Source: RGIG8748 sp045544515 (lineage in GTDB: Bacteria; Bacillota; Clostridia; UMGS1810). Taken from it: a stretch of 20,048 bases of DNA. Positions 6,836 to 14,353 of the stretch are shown here, one piece after another. Position 1 is the stretch's first letter. Every line of letters starts with the position of its first letter. The stretch is from the NCBI GenBank assembly GCA_045544515.1, contig JAZPZD010000007.1, positions 1-20,048 on the forward strand, written 5' to 3'. The position numbers and the translations under genes were made by a program. Below the pieces are notes generated by a model. The model did not search any database. It worked only from the letters and a program-made list of their open reading frames with translations, and was not told the origin of the DNA.

Positions 6836-8527
6836 ATGGAAAACCAAAGCGAAACATTATACATTCCGCCAATCGGCAAAGAGCAGATAAAAAAGGCAAC
6901 CGATATACTGGGCAGCTACAAACGCTCAAAAGCCAATCTGGAAAAAAGGATTGTAGAAAACGAGCAGTGGTGGAAGTTAAGGCATTGGGATTTGATAAGA
7001 AAAAGTGCATCTTCCGACCCCGAGCCTGCATCGGCGTGGCTGTTTAACAGTATAGCCAACAAGCACGCAGATGTCATGGACAACTATCCCGAGCCGTCGG
7101 TTCTGCCAAGAGAAAGAAGCGATGTCGACGCGGCAAAGCTCTTGTCGCAGATAATCCCTGCTGTGCTTGAATACAACAACTTCGAAGAAACCTACTCGGA
7201 TGTGTGGTGGTACAAGCTAAAAAACGGCACAGGCTGCTACGGAATATTCTGGAACAGTAATTTAAACGACGGCTTGGGCGACATCGACATCAAGCAGATA
7301 GACATACTAAATGTCTTTTGGGAGGGCGGAATAAAGGATATCCAGTCCAGCCGAAATCTCTTCACCGTGGAGCTGTATGACAGAGATGTCATCGAGGCGA
7401 TGTATCCCAAATGCAAGGGGAACATAGGCTTTGGCGGAGTAGATATTGCAAAATATCTCTATGACGATGCGGTAGACACCACGGGCAAATGTGCCGTTGT
7501 GGATTGGTATTACAAGAAGAGAATAGGTATGCGTGAGGTGGTACACTACTGCAAATTTGCAGGCGACTGCGTTCTCTATGCATCGGAAAACGACCCCTTG
7601 TATGCCAACAGGGGCTATTATGACCACGGCAAGTATCCATTTGTATTTGATACACTCTTTATAGAGGAGGGTACCCCCTGCGGATTTGGCTACATCGATA
7701 TTATGAAGGATGTACAGATGTACATAGACAAGCTCAATCAGATTATAATACGAAACGCTCTTCAGGCAGGAAAGAGGAGATTTTTCATTTCGGACAGTGC
7801 AGGTATAAACGAGGATGAGTTTGCCGATTGGTCCAAGGAATTTGTGCATGTCGCAGGCAATATCGACGACAGAAATATCAAAGAAATCAGCGTTTCTCAA
7901 CTTGATTCGGGGATAGTCACACTTCTTAATCAAAAGATTGACGAACTCAAGGAAACAAGCGGAAACAGAGATTTTTCTCAAGGCGGAACTGCAGCGGGCG
8001 TAACGGCGGCCAGTGCCATTGCCGCACTTCAGGAGGCAGGCAGCAAGCTCTCAAGAGATATGATAAAAGGCTCGTACAGGGCATTTAAGACTATTAACTA
8101 TTTTATCATCGAGCTGATAAGCCAGTTCTATGACGAAGTACGGACATTCAGGATTTGCGGTCCCAATGGTGATGTGGATTTTGTAGAAGTGGACAAAAGC
8201 CTCTTTAATATCGACCTTTCCGAAAAGAGAATAGTGTTCGATATATCCGTAACCAGTCAAAAGAGCAGCCCCTTTTCCAAAACGGCTCACAATGAACTTG
8301 CCAAAGAATTGTATGCGGCAGGGATGTTTAATCCTTCAAATGCAACATCTGCAATGGTCTGCGTGGATATGATGGACTTTGAGGGCAAAAATGAGATAAT
8401 AAACAAAATCTCCGAAAACAATCTCCGCGAAAAAGAGTATGTTAAGCTTTTGGAACAAAACAAAAAACTCACCGAGCTCGTTAACAGAGCATACGGAACA
8501 AGCCTCAACACAGAAACCGAAGTATAA
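6836..8527 (+). CDS. Phage portal protein
   Basis: This 563-residue protein matches clostridial phage portal proteins, which form the dodecameric ring at one capsid vertex through which DNA is packaged and to which the tail attaches. Typical stretches are NEQWWKLRHWDLIRKSAS, EPASAWLFNSIANKHADVMD and NYPEPSVLPRE near the N-terminus. YSDVWWYKLKNGTGCYGIFW follows in the middle, then the AGVTAASAIAALQEAGSKLS helix region and a charged C-terminal coil (about 520-555). Length is normal and the frame is intact. The start ATG follows AAGGAGGT at ideal spacing. No terminase precedes it and no scaffold or capsid gene follows, so it has lost its packaging partners. Confidence 0.82.
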   Translation: MENQSETLYIPPIGKEQIKKATDILGSYKRSKANLEKRIVENEQWWKLRHWDLIRKSASSDPEPASAWLFNSIANKHADVMDNYPEPSVLPRERSDVDAAKLLSQIIPAVLEYNNFEETYSDVWWYKLKNGTGCYGIFWNSNLNDGLGDIDIKQIDILNVFWEGGIKDIQSSRNLFTVELYDRDVIEAMYPKCKGNIGFGGVDIAKYLYDDAVDTTGKCAVVDWYYKKRIGMREVVHYCKFAGDCVLYASENDPLYANRGYYDHGKYPFVFDTLFIEEGTPCGFGYIDIMKDVQMYIDKLNQIIIRNALQAGKRRFFISDSAGINEDEFADWSKEFVHVAGNIDDRNIKEISVSQLDSGIVTLLNQKIDELKETSGNRDFSQGGTAAGVTAASAIAALQEAGSKLSRDMIKGSYRAFKTINYFIIELISQFYDEVRTFRICGPNGDVDFVEVDKSLFNIDLSEKRIVFDISVTSQKSSPFSKTAHNELAKELYAAGMFNPSNATSAMVCVDMMDFEGKNEIINKISENNLREKEYVKLLEQNKKLTELVNRAYGTSLNTETEV

Positions 8528-8560
8528 ACTTCTCTCTGGCAGAAAGGAGCACACTACAAA

Positions 8561-8812
8561 ATGTACGCAAGGATAACAAACGGCGGGATAGAAGAATACA
8601 CAGGAGGTATGCTTCAGTATACCAAAACAGAAGACGGAAATATGTATTATGTACAGATAATCAACCCCGACGAAAAGGATTTGAATGACGCAGGATATTA
8701 CAGGGTAGTACCCGAACACTATGACAAAAGCGAAAACTTTCTGTACACATACGAAAGAAAAGGCAATAAGATTGTAAAAAGGAAAATAACAAATGAAAAA
8801 GCATCTGTTTAG
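8561..8812 (+). CDS. Small phage-associated protein, function unknown
   Basis: This 83-residue soluble protein begins MYARITNGGIEEYTGG after a GAAAGGAG ribosome binding site. It contains a short segment, LNDAGYYRVVPE, of the kind seen in small proteins encoded near the tail end of clostridial phages just before the lysis genes. I do not recognise a domain. Its last 20 bases overlap the start of the next gene in another frame. If the tail-end resemblance is right, the sequence between this gene and the portal gene is where the capsid and tail block was lost. Confidence 0.6.
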   Translation: MYARITNGGIEEYTGGMLQYTKTEDGNMYYVQIINPDEKDLNDAGYYRVVPEHYDKSENFLYTYERKGNKIVKRKITNEKASV

Positions 8813-9008
8813 CAAGGTTGTGGTAGTCTTTTGCATACTGGAGATGGCATTTATGCAGGTATGGTCTATGAGAATTGCAAGTCACAATTCTTTTCTTGTT
8901 ACGGGACTTATAACTGCAAATCACGCTGTTTTTGGCGGTGAGCTCCTTTTGGTTTGTTTAAAAAGAGTGTTGGAAAGATTAAATAACAAAGACGGGGAGG
9001 ATACATAA
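8793..9008 (+). CDS. Small membrane protein of the phage lysis cassette
   Basis: This 71-residue protein has an N-terminal hydrophobic helix (about 8-25) and a second hydrophobic stretch (about 34-56), then a short charged tail. It overlaps the previous gene by 20 bases, and its stop overlaps the endolysin start as TAATG (9006-9010). Both overlaps suggest coupled translation. The position before the endolysin fits a holin-like or accessory lysis role, but two other holin-like genes follow, so I leave the function open. Confidence 0.6.
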   Translation: MKKHLFSKVVVVFCILEMAFMQVWSMRIASHNSFLVTGLITANHAVFGGELLLVCLKRVLERLNNKDGEDT

Positions 9009-9724
9009 TGCAGAGAGTTTTGGATGTTGCATTGGGCGAGGTAGGCTACAGAGAAAAGAAAAGTGCAAAAGACCTTTATTCCAAGACAGAGAATTCGGGA
9101 TATGGCAATTATACCAAATACGCCAAAGAAATGAGCGCCTATTCGCCCGGTATCTATGCCAACGGATATGCCTGGTGTGATACCTTTGTGGATTGGTGTA
9201 TGACAAAGGCCTACGGCAAGGACGGTGCACTAAAGCTCATTTACTCGTGGTCGGCATATACCCCCACATCGAGCTCGTATTACAAACATAGAGGCAGGTG
9301 GCATACCGATGCCCAAAAAGGCGACCAGATATTTTTTAAAGACAGCAGGGGTGTAATATGCCATACGGGTCTGGTATACGACACAGACGAAAAATATGTT
9401 TATACAGTAGAGGGTAATACTTCCGACTGCGATGGTCTTGTGGCAAACGGTGGCTGCGTAGCTAAAAAAAGGTATTTGAAAACTTCCAAAAGTATAGCAG
9501 GCTACGGCAGACCCGACTACTGCCTTGTAAGCAAAAAAGATGATAAAAAGGAGAAGAAAATGTATATTAGCTTATCGGATTGTCCATTGTGGGCACAGCC
9601 ATACATAAAAACTGCAATAGACAGAGGCTTTGTAAAAGGTGATACCAACGGAAGCTTAAATCTTGATGACGACAGGATTTGGTGTCTTGTTGTAATGATG
9701 AGAATTGCAGGAATTATGAAATAA
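9008..9724 (+). CDS. Phage endolysin: CHAP amidase/peptidase with SLH-related C-terminus
   Basis: This 238-residue cell-wall hydrolase has a CHAP domain over about 1-170. The nucleophile is Cys57 in YAWCDTFVDWC, the histidine is His119 in VICHTGLVY, and Glu135 or Asn137 in VEGNTSD completes the site. A lysine-rich linker (about 176-184) leads to a 50-residue C-terminal segment, CPLWAQPYIKTAIDRGFVKG, that resembles a surface-layer-homology-type wall-binding unit. There is no signal peptide, so export would depend on the holin genes downstream. The ATG overlaps the previous stop and follows GGGGAGG. All catalytic residues are present, so the enzyme is probably active. Confidence 0.87.
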   Translation: MQRVLDVALGEVGYREKKSAKDLYSKTENSGYGNYTKYAKEMSAYSPGIYANGYAWCDTFVDWCMTKAYGKDGALKLIYSWSAYTPTSSSYYKHRGRWHTDAQKGDQIFFKDSRGVICHTGLVYDTDEKYVYTVEGNTSDCDGLVANGGCVAKKRYLKTSKSIAGYGRPDYCLVSKKDDKKEKKMYISLSDCPLWAQPYIKTAIDRGFVKGDTNGSLNLDDDRIWCLVVMMRIAGIMK

Positions 9725-9738
9725 CAAAAGGAGGGGAA

Positions 9739-10014
9739 ATGTTGGAACAAAAGGAAATATGGGAGAGAATGGCGTGCGTGGAATCCAGCGTCAAATCTGC
9801 CCATCACAGAATAGACAGAATAGAGCATCTTGCAGACTCCATACACTCTCTGGCATCGGAAATGCACGAAATGCGAAGTGACTTTAATAATGTGTTAGAG
9901 CGTGTTCAAAACATTGAGGACCGCCCTGTAAAAAGGTATGACACTATAGTAAATGCTCTTATAACTGCACTTGCAGGCGGTATAGCAGGATACTTTTTGT
10001 CTGCATTTTTTTAA
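9739..10014 (+). CDS. XhlA-like lysis accessory protein
   Basis: This 91-residue protein has a long amphipathic or coiled-coil N-terminal part (about 3-65) and one C-terminal membrane helix (about 72-90, ALITALAGGIAGYFLSAFF). That is the build of XhlA, which works with a holin and endolysin in defective phages of Bacillus. The frame is open from 9679, but the ATG at 9739 is chosen because AAAGGAGGGG lies just before it and earlier codons overlap the endolysin end. It sits between endolysin and holin-like gene, as in known lysis cassettes. Confidence 0.7.
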   Translation: MLEQKEIWERMACVESSVKSAHHRIDRIEHLADSIHSLASEMHEMRSDFNNVLERVQNIEDRPVKRYDTIVNALITALAGGIAGYFLSAFF

Positions 10015-10029
10015 ATAGGGGGTGATATT

Positions 10030-10326
10030 ATGTACATAGCGACAGCAGTACTTCTTGTAGTAAGCATAGTGGCTTTTGCAGTAGTAAGACGAAAAAACCT
10101 TGTGGAATGGCTTGTGTGCGTTTGTGCCGAGGCAGAGATGACCTACGGCTCGGGCACAGGGTATTTGAAGTTAAGAGATGCTTACTCGGAATTTGTAAAG
10201 AACTATCCGTTTTTGTCGGTGATACTTCCGTTTGAGTATTTTTCGTCACTTGTGGACAGTGCACTAAAGATGCTAAAGGAAAAGCTCGCAGAAAACGAGG
10301 CAATATATGATGTAATAGTAGGATAA
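10030..10326 (+). CDS. Holin-like protein (LLH-type)
   Basis: This 98-residue protein has an N-terminal membrane helix (about 2-20), then a soluble part with the segment AEMTYGSGTGYLKLRDAYSEF and a final amphipathic helix. The Thr-Tyr-Gly-Ser-Gly-Thr-Gly segment is typical of clostridial LLH-family phage holins, which let the endolysin reach the wall. It follows the XhlA-like gene by 15 bases with a GGGGGTGA ribosome binding site and ends at a terminator, so it is the last gene of the cassette. Confidence 0.7.
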   Translation: MYIATAVLLVVSIVAFAVVRRKNLVEWLVCVCAEAEMTYGSGTGYLKLRDAYSEFVKNYPFLSVILPFEYFSSLVDSALKMLKEKLAENEAIYDVIVG

Positions 10327-10329
10327 GAA

Positions 10330-10370
10330 AAAGCGGTCTTGAAAAAAATTTCACAGACCGCTTTGCTTTT
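10330..10370. terminator. Terminator between the lysis cassette and hydG
   Basis: AAAGCGGTCT (10330-10339) pairs with AGACCGCTTT (10355-10364). TGAAA/TTTCA extends the stem inside the loop past one unpaired base, and a T-run follows on the plus strand. It ends the phage cassette and, read in reverse, probably also hydG. Confidence 0.85.
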
Positions 10371-11819
10371 TTAAAATCTGAAATCTCTTCTGTTAGATGC
10401 CTTTATAGCCTCCACATTTTCTTTGGCAATTCCTCTTGCCTTTTCGTTGGGAACTTTTTGGAGCTCTTTTTCTATCATTTCAAAGCCTTTTTTCTTGGTT
10501 TCTTCGCTTGCATAGTCTACCAGATATTCGGTAAGTGTCATAAGTGCATTGGGATGGCAGCAGTTTTGTATAGCACCTGTTTTGCAAAGGCTCATAAATC
10601 TGTCGCCTGTTCTGCCCTCGCGGTAGCACGCAGTACAAAACGACGGTATGTGCCCCTTGTCTATAAGCCATCCTACCACCTCGTCGAGAGTTCTCTGGTC
10701 GGACACATCAAACTGCTCGGAGTCGTGCGGTCTTTCTTCTTCGGTGTAGCCGCCCACAGATGTTCTCGATGCTCCGCTTATCTGCGAAATACCGAGGTTA
10801 AGCACTTCGCCTCGTACCTTTTCGGATTCTCGGGTGGAGATTATCATACCTGTGTAGGGAACTGCAATTCTTATGCAGGCAATGATTTTCTTAAACATTT
10901 CGTCGGAGATGGAGTTGTCAAACACATTGGGGTCTATGTCGTCTGCTCTTTTTATTCTGGGCACACTTATTGTGTGCGGTCCAACGCCGTGTACTGCCTC
11001 AAGGTGCTCTGCGTGCATAAGAAGACCGATAAACTCGTATTTGTACTTTTCAAGTCCAAACAGTACCCCCAGACCCACATCGTCAATGCCGCCCTCCATA
11101 GCTCTGTCCATAGCTTCTGTGTGGTAGTCATAGTCGTGCTTGGGTCCTGTGGGATGGAGCTCCAGGTAGCTTTCCTTGTGATATGTTTCCTGGAACAGGA
11201 TATATGTTCCTATTCCTGCATCCTTGAGCTTGCGGTAGTTTTCTACCGTTGTTGCGGCTATGTTTACATTAACTCTGCGGATTGCACCGTTTTTGTGGTT
11301 GATGGAATATATGGTCTTTATACATTCCAGAATGTATTCTATGGGGTTATTCACAGGGTCCTCGCCTGCCTCTATGGCAAGACGCTTGTGCCCCATATCC
11401 TGCAGAGCAATTACCTCTTTTGCCACTTCCTCCTGGGTGAGTTTTTTTCTCGCGATGTGCTTGTTCTTTAAATGATACGGACAGTACACACAGCCGTTTA
11501 CACAGTAGTTGGATAGATAAAGCGGTGCAAACATAACTATGCGGTTGCCGTAAAAGGCAAGCTTTATTTCCTCTGCAAGAGAGCAAATTTCCTTGTTTTT
11601 CTCCTCAATCTCGCACGCCAGAAGTACCGCCGCCTCTCTGTGTGTAAGACCCTGGCATATAGTTCCCTCACTTGTTTTCTTGGGACGGGCTTTTTCTATG
11701 ATTTCGTCGATAAGCTCTATGTTGTTTTTGTTTTTCTCTGCATATTCTATTGTGTCCAATATTTCTGCGTCGTTAATAAATTCTTCTGCTTTTAGTGATT
11801 TTGGATTGTAAATCGGCAT
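10371..11819 (-). CDS. hydG: [FeFe]-hydrogenase maturase HydG (tyrosine lyase, radical SAM)
   Basis: HydG cleaves tyrosine to supply the CO and cyanide ligands of the hydrogenase H-cluster. Length (482) is normal. The radical SAM cluster is CVNGCVYC (Cys106, Cys110, Cys113; CX3CX2C). The second, C-terminal cluster motif is complete as CX2CX22C (Cys395, Cys398, Cys421), which separates HydG from the related ThiH. The start ATG lies three bases after the hydE stop, and its ribosome binding site is inside the end of hydE, so the two are coupled. The third maturase gene, hydF, and the hydrogenase itself are not in the window. Identity is very secure. Confidence 0.96.
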   Translation of the reverse strand: MPIYNPKSLKAEEFINDAEILDTIEYAEKNKNNIELIDEIIEKARPKKTSEGTICQGLTHREAAVLLACEIEEKNKEICSLAEEIKLAFYGNRIVMFAPLYLSNYCVNGCVYCPYHLKNKHIARKKLTQEEVAKEVIALQDMGHKRLAIEAGEDPVNNPIEYILECIKTIYSINHKNGAIRRVNVNIAATTVENYRKLKDAGIGTYILFQETYHKESYLELHPTGPKHDYDYHTEAMDRAMEGGIDDVGLGVLFGLEKYKYEFIGLLMHAEHLEAVHGVGPHTISVPRIKRADDIDPNVFDNSISDEMFKKIIACIRIAVPYTGMIISTRESEKVRGEVLNLGISQISGASRTSVGGYTEEERPHDSEQFDVSDQRTLDEVVGWLIDKGHIPSFCTACYREGRTGDRFMSLCKTGAIQNCCHPNALMTLTEYLVDYASEETKKKGFEMIEKELQKVPNEKARGIAKENVEAIKASNRRDFRF

Positions 11820-11821
11820 TT

Positions 11822-11843
11822 TTTATATCTCCTTTATATCTCC
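11822..11843 (-). repeat. Tandem 11-base repeat carrying the hydG ribosome binding site
   Basis: On the minus strand GGAGATATAAA occurs twice in direct succession (11843-11833 and 11832-11822). The repeats cover the last codons of hydE and its stop. The second copy provides the ribosome binding site of hydG; the first is a spare with the same core. Confidence 0.7.
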
Positions 11844-12875
11844 TCTTGCGGTAACAACTCTTGCACCGATGTCTTCGAGCGATTTTTTAAGTAGTTCAAG
11901 TCCCTCGGCAGCTTCGGTGTCAAGATATGCTTTGTTATCGTAGAGAGTGTATTTTGCTCTTTGGTTTATAGGTGACAGGTTTGGCATAACCACATTTGCC
12001 CCGCAGGAAATACCCATCTTTCTTCCGTCCTCGGCTACTGTTGCCAATGCGGTAGTTGCAGGTAGCAGTATATTGGGTTTAATAAGCCGTATTATTGCCA
12101 AAAGATAGCAGGTAAAAAGGCTGCTGCCATTTGGCTCTTTGGCAAATGGGGTGTCCTTGTGTGCAATAAAAGGACCTATTCCGCACATATGGGGGCTGAA
12201 TTCTTCTGTAAATTTAAGGTCTGTTGCAATATCAAGCGGTGTCTGATACGGCGAGCCTACCATAAAGCCGCACCCAACCTGATAACCGATTTCTTTGAGG
12301 TTATTAAGGCACTCCATTCTTTTGTCAAAGCTCATATCTTTGGGATGGAGCATAGAGTAGTGCTCATATCTTGCGGTTTCGTGACGCAGAAGATATCTGT
12401 CTGCTCCTGCATCAAAGAGCCTTTTGTAGCTTTCATAGCTTCTTTCGCCCAGCGACAGCGTAACGGCACAGTCGGGATAATTCTCCTTGATTTCCGATAT
12501 GACAGAACACATAACATCATCAGAAAAGAAACCGTCCTCGCCGCCCTGCATTACAAATGTACGAAAGCCCAGCTTGTATCCCTCGCTGCAGCAGGATAAG
12601 ATTTGCTCTTTTGTAAGGCGGTATCTCACGCAATTTTTGTTTTCTTTTCGGATGCCGCAGTAGGTACAATTATTTTTGCATATATTGGAAATCTCTATAA
12701 GCCCTCGTATATAGATGTCATCGCCGTACACACTTTTTTTGGCGTTTAGTGCTTTGGGGGCGATGTAGTTTAGTGCATCTGGGGAAAAGTTTTCTGCAAG
12801 ATAACGATACTCTTCCAAGGTGAGTGTATGATAGTATTCTAATTTGTCGATAAGTTTTTTTATATTATTCATCAT
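11823..12875 (-). CDS. hydE: [FeFe]-hydrogenase maturase HydE (radical SAM)
   Basis: HydE is a radical SAM enzyme that acts on the HydG-made iron-CO-cyanide complex on the way to the H-cluster's binuclear iron unit. Length (350) is typical. The cluster motif is CKNNCTYC (Cys66, Cys70, Cys73; CX3CX2C), followed by the family's GIRKENKN stretch and the FVMQGGEDG block. The order regulator-hydE-hydG on one strand, and the absence of a biotin operon, argue against biotin synthase (BioB), its closest relative. The first of two adjacent ATGs (12873-12875) is used; it overlaps the end of the regulator gene by 11 bases. Confidence 0.94.
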   Translation of the reverse strand: MMNNIKKLIDKLEYYHTLTLEEYRYLAENFSPDALNYIAPKALNAKKSVYGDDIYIRGLIEISNICKNNCTYCGIRKENKNCVRYRLTKEQILSCCSEGYKLGFRTFVMQGGEDGFFSDDVMCSVISEIKENYPDCAVTLSLGERSYESYKRLFDAGADRYLLRHETARYEHYSMLHPKDMSFDKRMECLNNLKEIGYQVGCGFMVGSPYQTPLDIATDLKFTEEFSPHMCGIGPFIAHKDTPFAKEPNGSSLFTCYLLAIIRLIKPNILLPATTALATVAEDGRKMGISCGANVVMPNLSPINQRAKYTLYDNKAYLDTEAAEGLELLKKSLEDIGARVVTARGDIKEI

Positions 12876-13125
12876 TATTTATCACATTGGAATATGCAGT
12901 CTTTACGCTTATTCCGTCGAGCGAGCCGATTTTGCCTGCAACAGCGGCTATTGTGTTTGCAGGGGCATCTATCACGATGCTCATAACATTGATATTATGT
13001 TTTCTGTATGGAATACCCATTCTGCCTATGATGTAGTTTCCGTATTCGTGCAGGATTTCGTTTAGCTCTTTTACAGAACTTGTATTTTCTACAATTATTC
13101 CCATTACGGCAACTCTTGTTTCCAT
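12865..13125 (-). CDS. TM1266-like iron-only hydrogenase system regulator (ACT-like fold)
   Basis: This 86-residue protein matches the small ACT/NikR-C-like family named after Thermotoga TM1266 and found with HydE, HydF and HydG genes. Typical stretches are TRVAVMGIIVEN at the N-terminus, HEYGNYIIGRMGIPY in the middle and the INVMSIVIDAPANTI strand-helix pair. It has no DNA-binding domain, so it probably senses a small molecule or metal, or acts through protein contacts. The start at 13125 is chosen because GGAGGT lies just before it; the open frame runs on to 13167, but those codons are the leader's terminator hairpin. It overlaps hydE by 11 bases and is the first gene of the operon. Confidence 0.85.
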   Translation of the reverse strand: METRVAVMGIIVENTSSVKELNEILHEYGNYIIGRMGIPYRKHNINVMSIVIDAPANTIAAVAGKIGSLDGISVKTAYSNVINNDE

Positions 13126-13229
13126 AAAAATACCTCCAAAAAAAGCCGCACCTCTTGGGCACGGCAAAACAAGACTTTTATTTTGTGTGCCTTTCAGTCA
13201 GAATAAAATTCTTTGTGTCAGACAAAATA
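13126..13229 (-). promoter_or_regulatory. Hydrogenase-maturation operon leader with alternative terminator/antiterminator folds
   Basis: The roughly 100-base untranslated leader ends in an intrinsic terminator just before the ribosome binding site of the first gene. Upstream bases can form a competing hairpin: GGCAC (13191-13187) with GTGCC (13162-13158), stacked on CAAAA (13185-13181) with TTTTG (13169-13165). The terminator's left arm is used up in that fold. A 5' part includes AGAAT-TTT-ATTCT. This is the layout of a transcription attenuator or riboswitch. I do not recognise a known aptamer class. Confidence 0.6.
13138..13165 (-). terminator. Intrinsic terminator inside the hyd leader
   Basis: On the minus strand GCCGTGCC (13165-13158) pairs with GGTGCGGC (13152-13145), with two G-T pairs and the loop CAAGA. 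Seven T residues follow directly (13144-13138). The ribosome binding site GGAGGT begins immediately after the T-run, so a terminated transcript would lack the whole coding operon. Confidence 0.75.
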
Positions 13230-13258
13230 AGTATACAACCATTTGCCCTTTTTGTCAA
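13230..13258 (-). promoter_or_regulatory. Sigma-70 promoter of the TM1266-hydE-hydG operon
   Basis: TTGACA (13258-13253), a 17-base spacer and TATACT (13235-13230) on the minus strand form a near-consensus promoter. It fires away from the gpsA promoter, whose -35 begins only about 20 bases away, so the two operons share a short divergent control region. Confidence 0.85.
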
Positions 13259-13276
13259 TAATTAAAGCCTTTTATA

Positions 13277-13305
13277 TTGACTTTGACATAATAATCCAAT
13301 ATAAT
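13277..13305 (+). promoter_or_regulatory. Sigma-70 promoter of the gpsA-metH operon
   Basis: TTGACT (13277-13282), a 17-base spacer and a perfect TATAAT (13300-13305) lie about 28 bases before the gpsA start. The leader is too short for a riboswitch, so no SAM- or B12-responsive RNA controls this promoter from within it. Confidence 0.85.
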
Positions 13306-13333
13306 TATAATAGAAAAATATGGAGGTATCTCT

Positions 13334-14353
13334 ATGGCTAATATAAATATAATCGGTTCAGGCGGATGGGGTACGGCAAATGCTATACTGCTTGCGTCAA
13401 ACGGACACAATGTGCTTTTGTGGTCTTATCTCGAAGAAGAGAGCCGTAATTTAGAAAAATACAAAGAAAACAAACCCTTTCTCCCGGGGGTAAAGCTCCC
13501 CGAGAGTATCAGATACACAAGCGATATATCATCTTGCGCAGAGGCAGATGTGATAATCATTGCAGTTCCGTCGCACGCGGTGAGGCAAACTGCAAGGAGC
13601 CTGTCACCGTATGTAAAAGACGGTCAGCTCGTGCTCAATATTTCCAAAGGCTTTGACGAAGAGAATTTTCTCCGTTTGTCCGAGGTTATAAAGGCAGAAA
13701 TACCCAACTGCATCGTCGCATCTATGAGCGGTCCTTCGCACGCAGAGGAGGCGGCAATAGGTATGCCAACTACCAATGTGGTAGCCTGCACAATCCCCGA
13801 AAAAGCCGCATATATTCAGGACTTGTATATGTCGCCCAATTTCAGAGTGTATGTAACAGACGATATAGTAGGTCTTGAACTTGGCGGTTCGCTTAAAAAT
13901 ATCATAGCACTCGCTGCCGGCATATGCGACGGCGTAGGCTACGGCGACAACACCAAGGCGGCTCTTATGACAAGAGGTCTGGTTGAAATTACAAGGCTCG
14001 GTGTCCGTATGGGTGCCAGGAGCGAAACCTTTTCGGGATTAACGGGTGTGGGCGACCTTATAGTAACCTGCACCAGTATGCATTCGAGAAACCGCAGGGC
14101 AGGAATCCTTATTGGCAAGGGTATGACTGCAGACGAGGCAGAAAAAGAAGTAAAAATGACCGTAGAGGGTATAAGAGCGTGCTACTGTGCATATCAGTTA
14201 GCTAAAAAATATGATGTGGAAATGCCCATAGTAAGTGCCATATACAACGTGCTGAAAGGCAAGCTTGACGCCAGAAGTGCAACGGAACTTCTTATGGGAA
14301 GAGCACGAAAAAATGAAAGCGAAAAAGAGTGGCTTATTAAAACCAAGGAGTAA
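13334..14353 (+). CDS. gpsA: Glycerol-3-phosphate dehydrogenase, NAD(P)+ (GpsA)
   Basis: GpsA reduces dihydroxyacetone phosphate to sn-glycerol-3-phosphate, the backbone for membrane phospholipids. The 339-residue length is typical. The N-terminal Rossmann motif is GSGGWG (8-13). SKGFDEE (104-110) and SGPSHAEE (132-139) are family blocks. The catalytic lysine is Lys188 in GGSLKNIIALAAG, followed by GDNTKAAL, which helps bind the substrate. The ATG at 13334 follows GGAGGT. The stop overlaps the next start as TAATG. In many Firmicutes gpsA sits by plsY or der; here it heads an operon with methionine-synthase genes. Confidence 0.96.
   Translation: MANINIIGSGGWGTANAILLASNGHNVLLWSYLEEESRNLEKYKENKPFLPGVKLPESIRYTSDISSCAEADVIIIAVPSHAVRQTARSLSPYVKDGQLVLNISKGFDEENFLRLSEVIKAEIPNCIVASMSGPSHAEEAAIGMPTTNVVACTIPEKAAYIQDLYMSPNFRVYVTDDIVGLELGGSLKNIIALAAGICDGVGYGDNTKAALMTRGLVEITRLGVRMGARSETFSGLTGVGDLIVTCTSMHSRNRRAGILIGKGMTADEAEKEVKMTVEGIRACYCAYQLAKKYDVEMPIVSAIYNVLKGKLDARSATELLMGRARKNESEKEWLIKTKE

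Noticed and set aside
6836..10326. Complete prophage
   Set aside because: No integrase, terminase, capsid, tail or replication genes and no attachment-site repeats are visible.
10458..11471. A 337-codon open frame on the plus strand
   Set aside because: It lies wholly antisense to hydG, has no ribosome binding site and reads as low-complexity Phe/Cys/Val-rich sequence.
12865..13167. Longer form of the TM1266-like protein starting at 13167
   Set aside because: The extra codons are the terminator hairpin and T-run, and the ATG at 13125 has a strong ribosome binding site.
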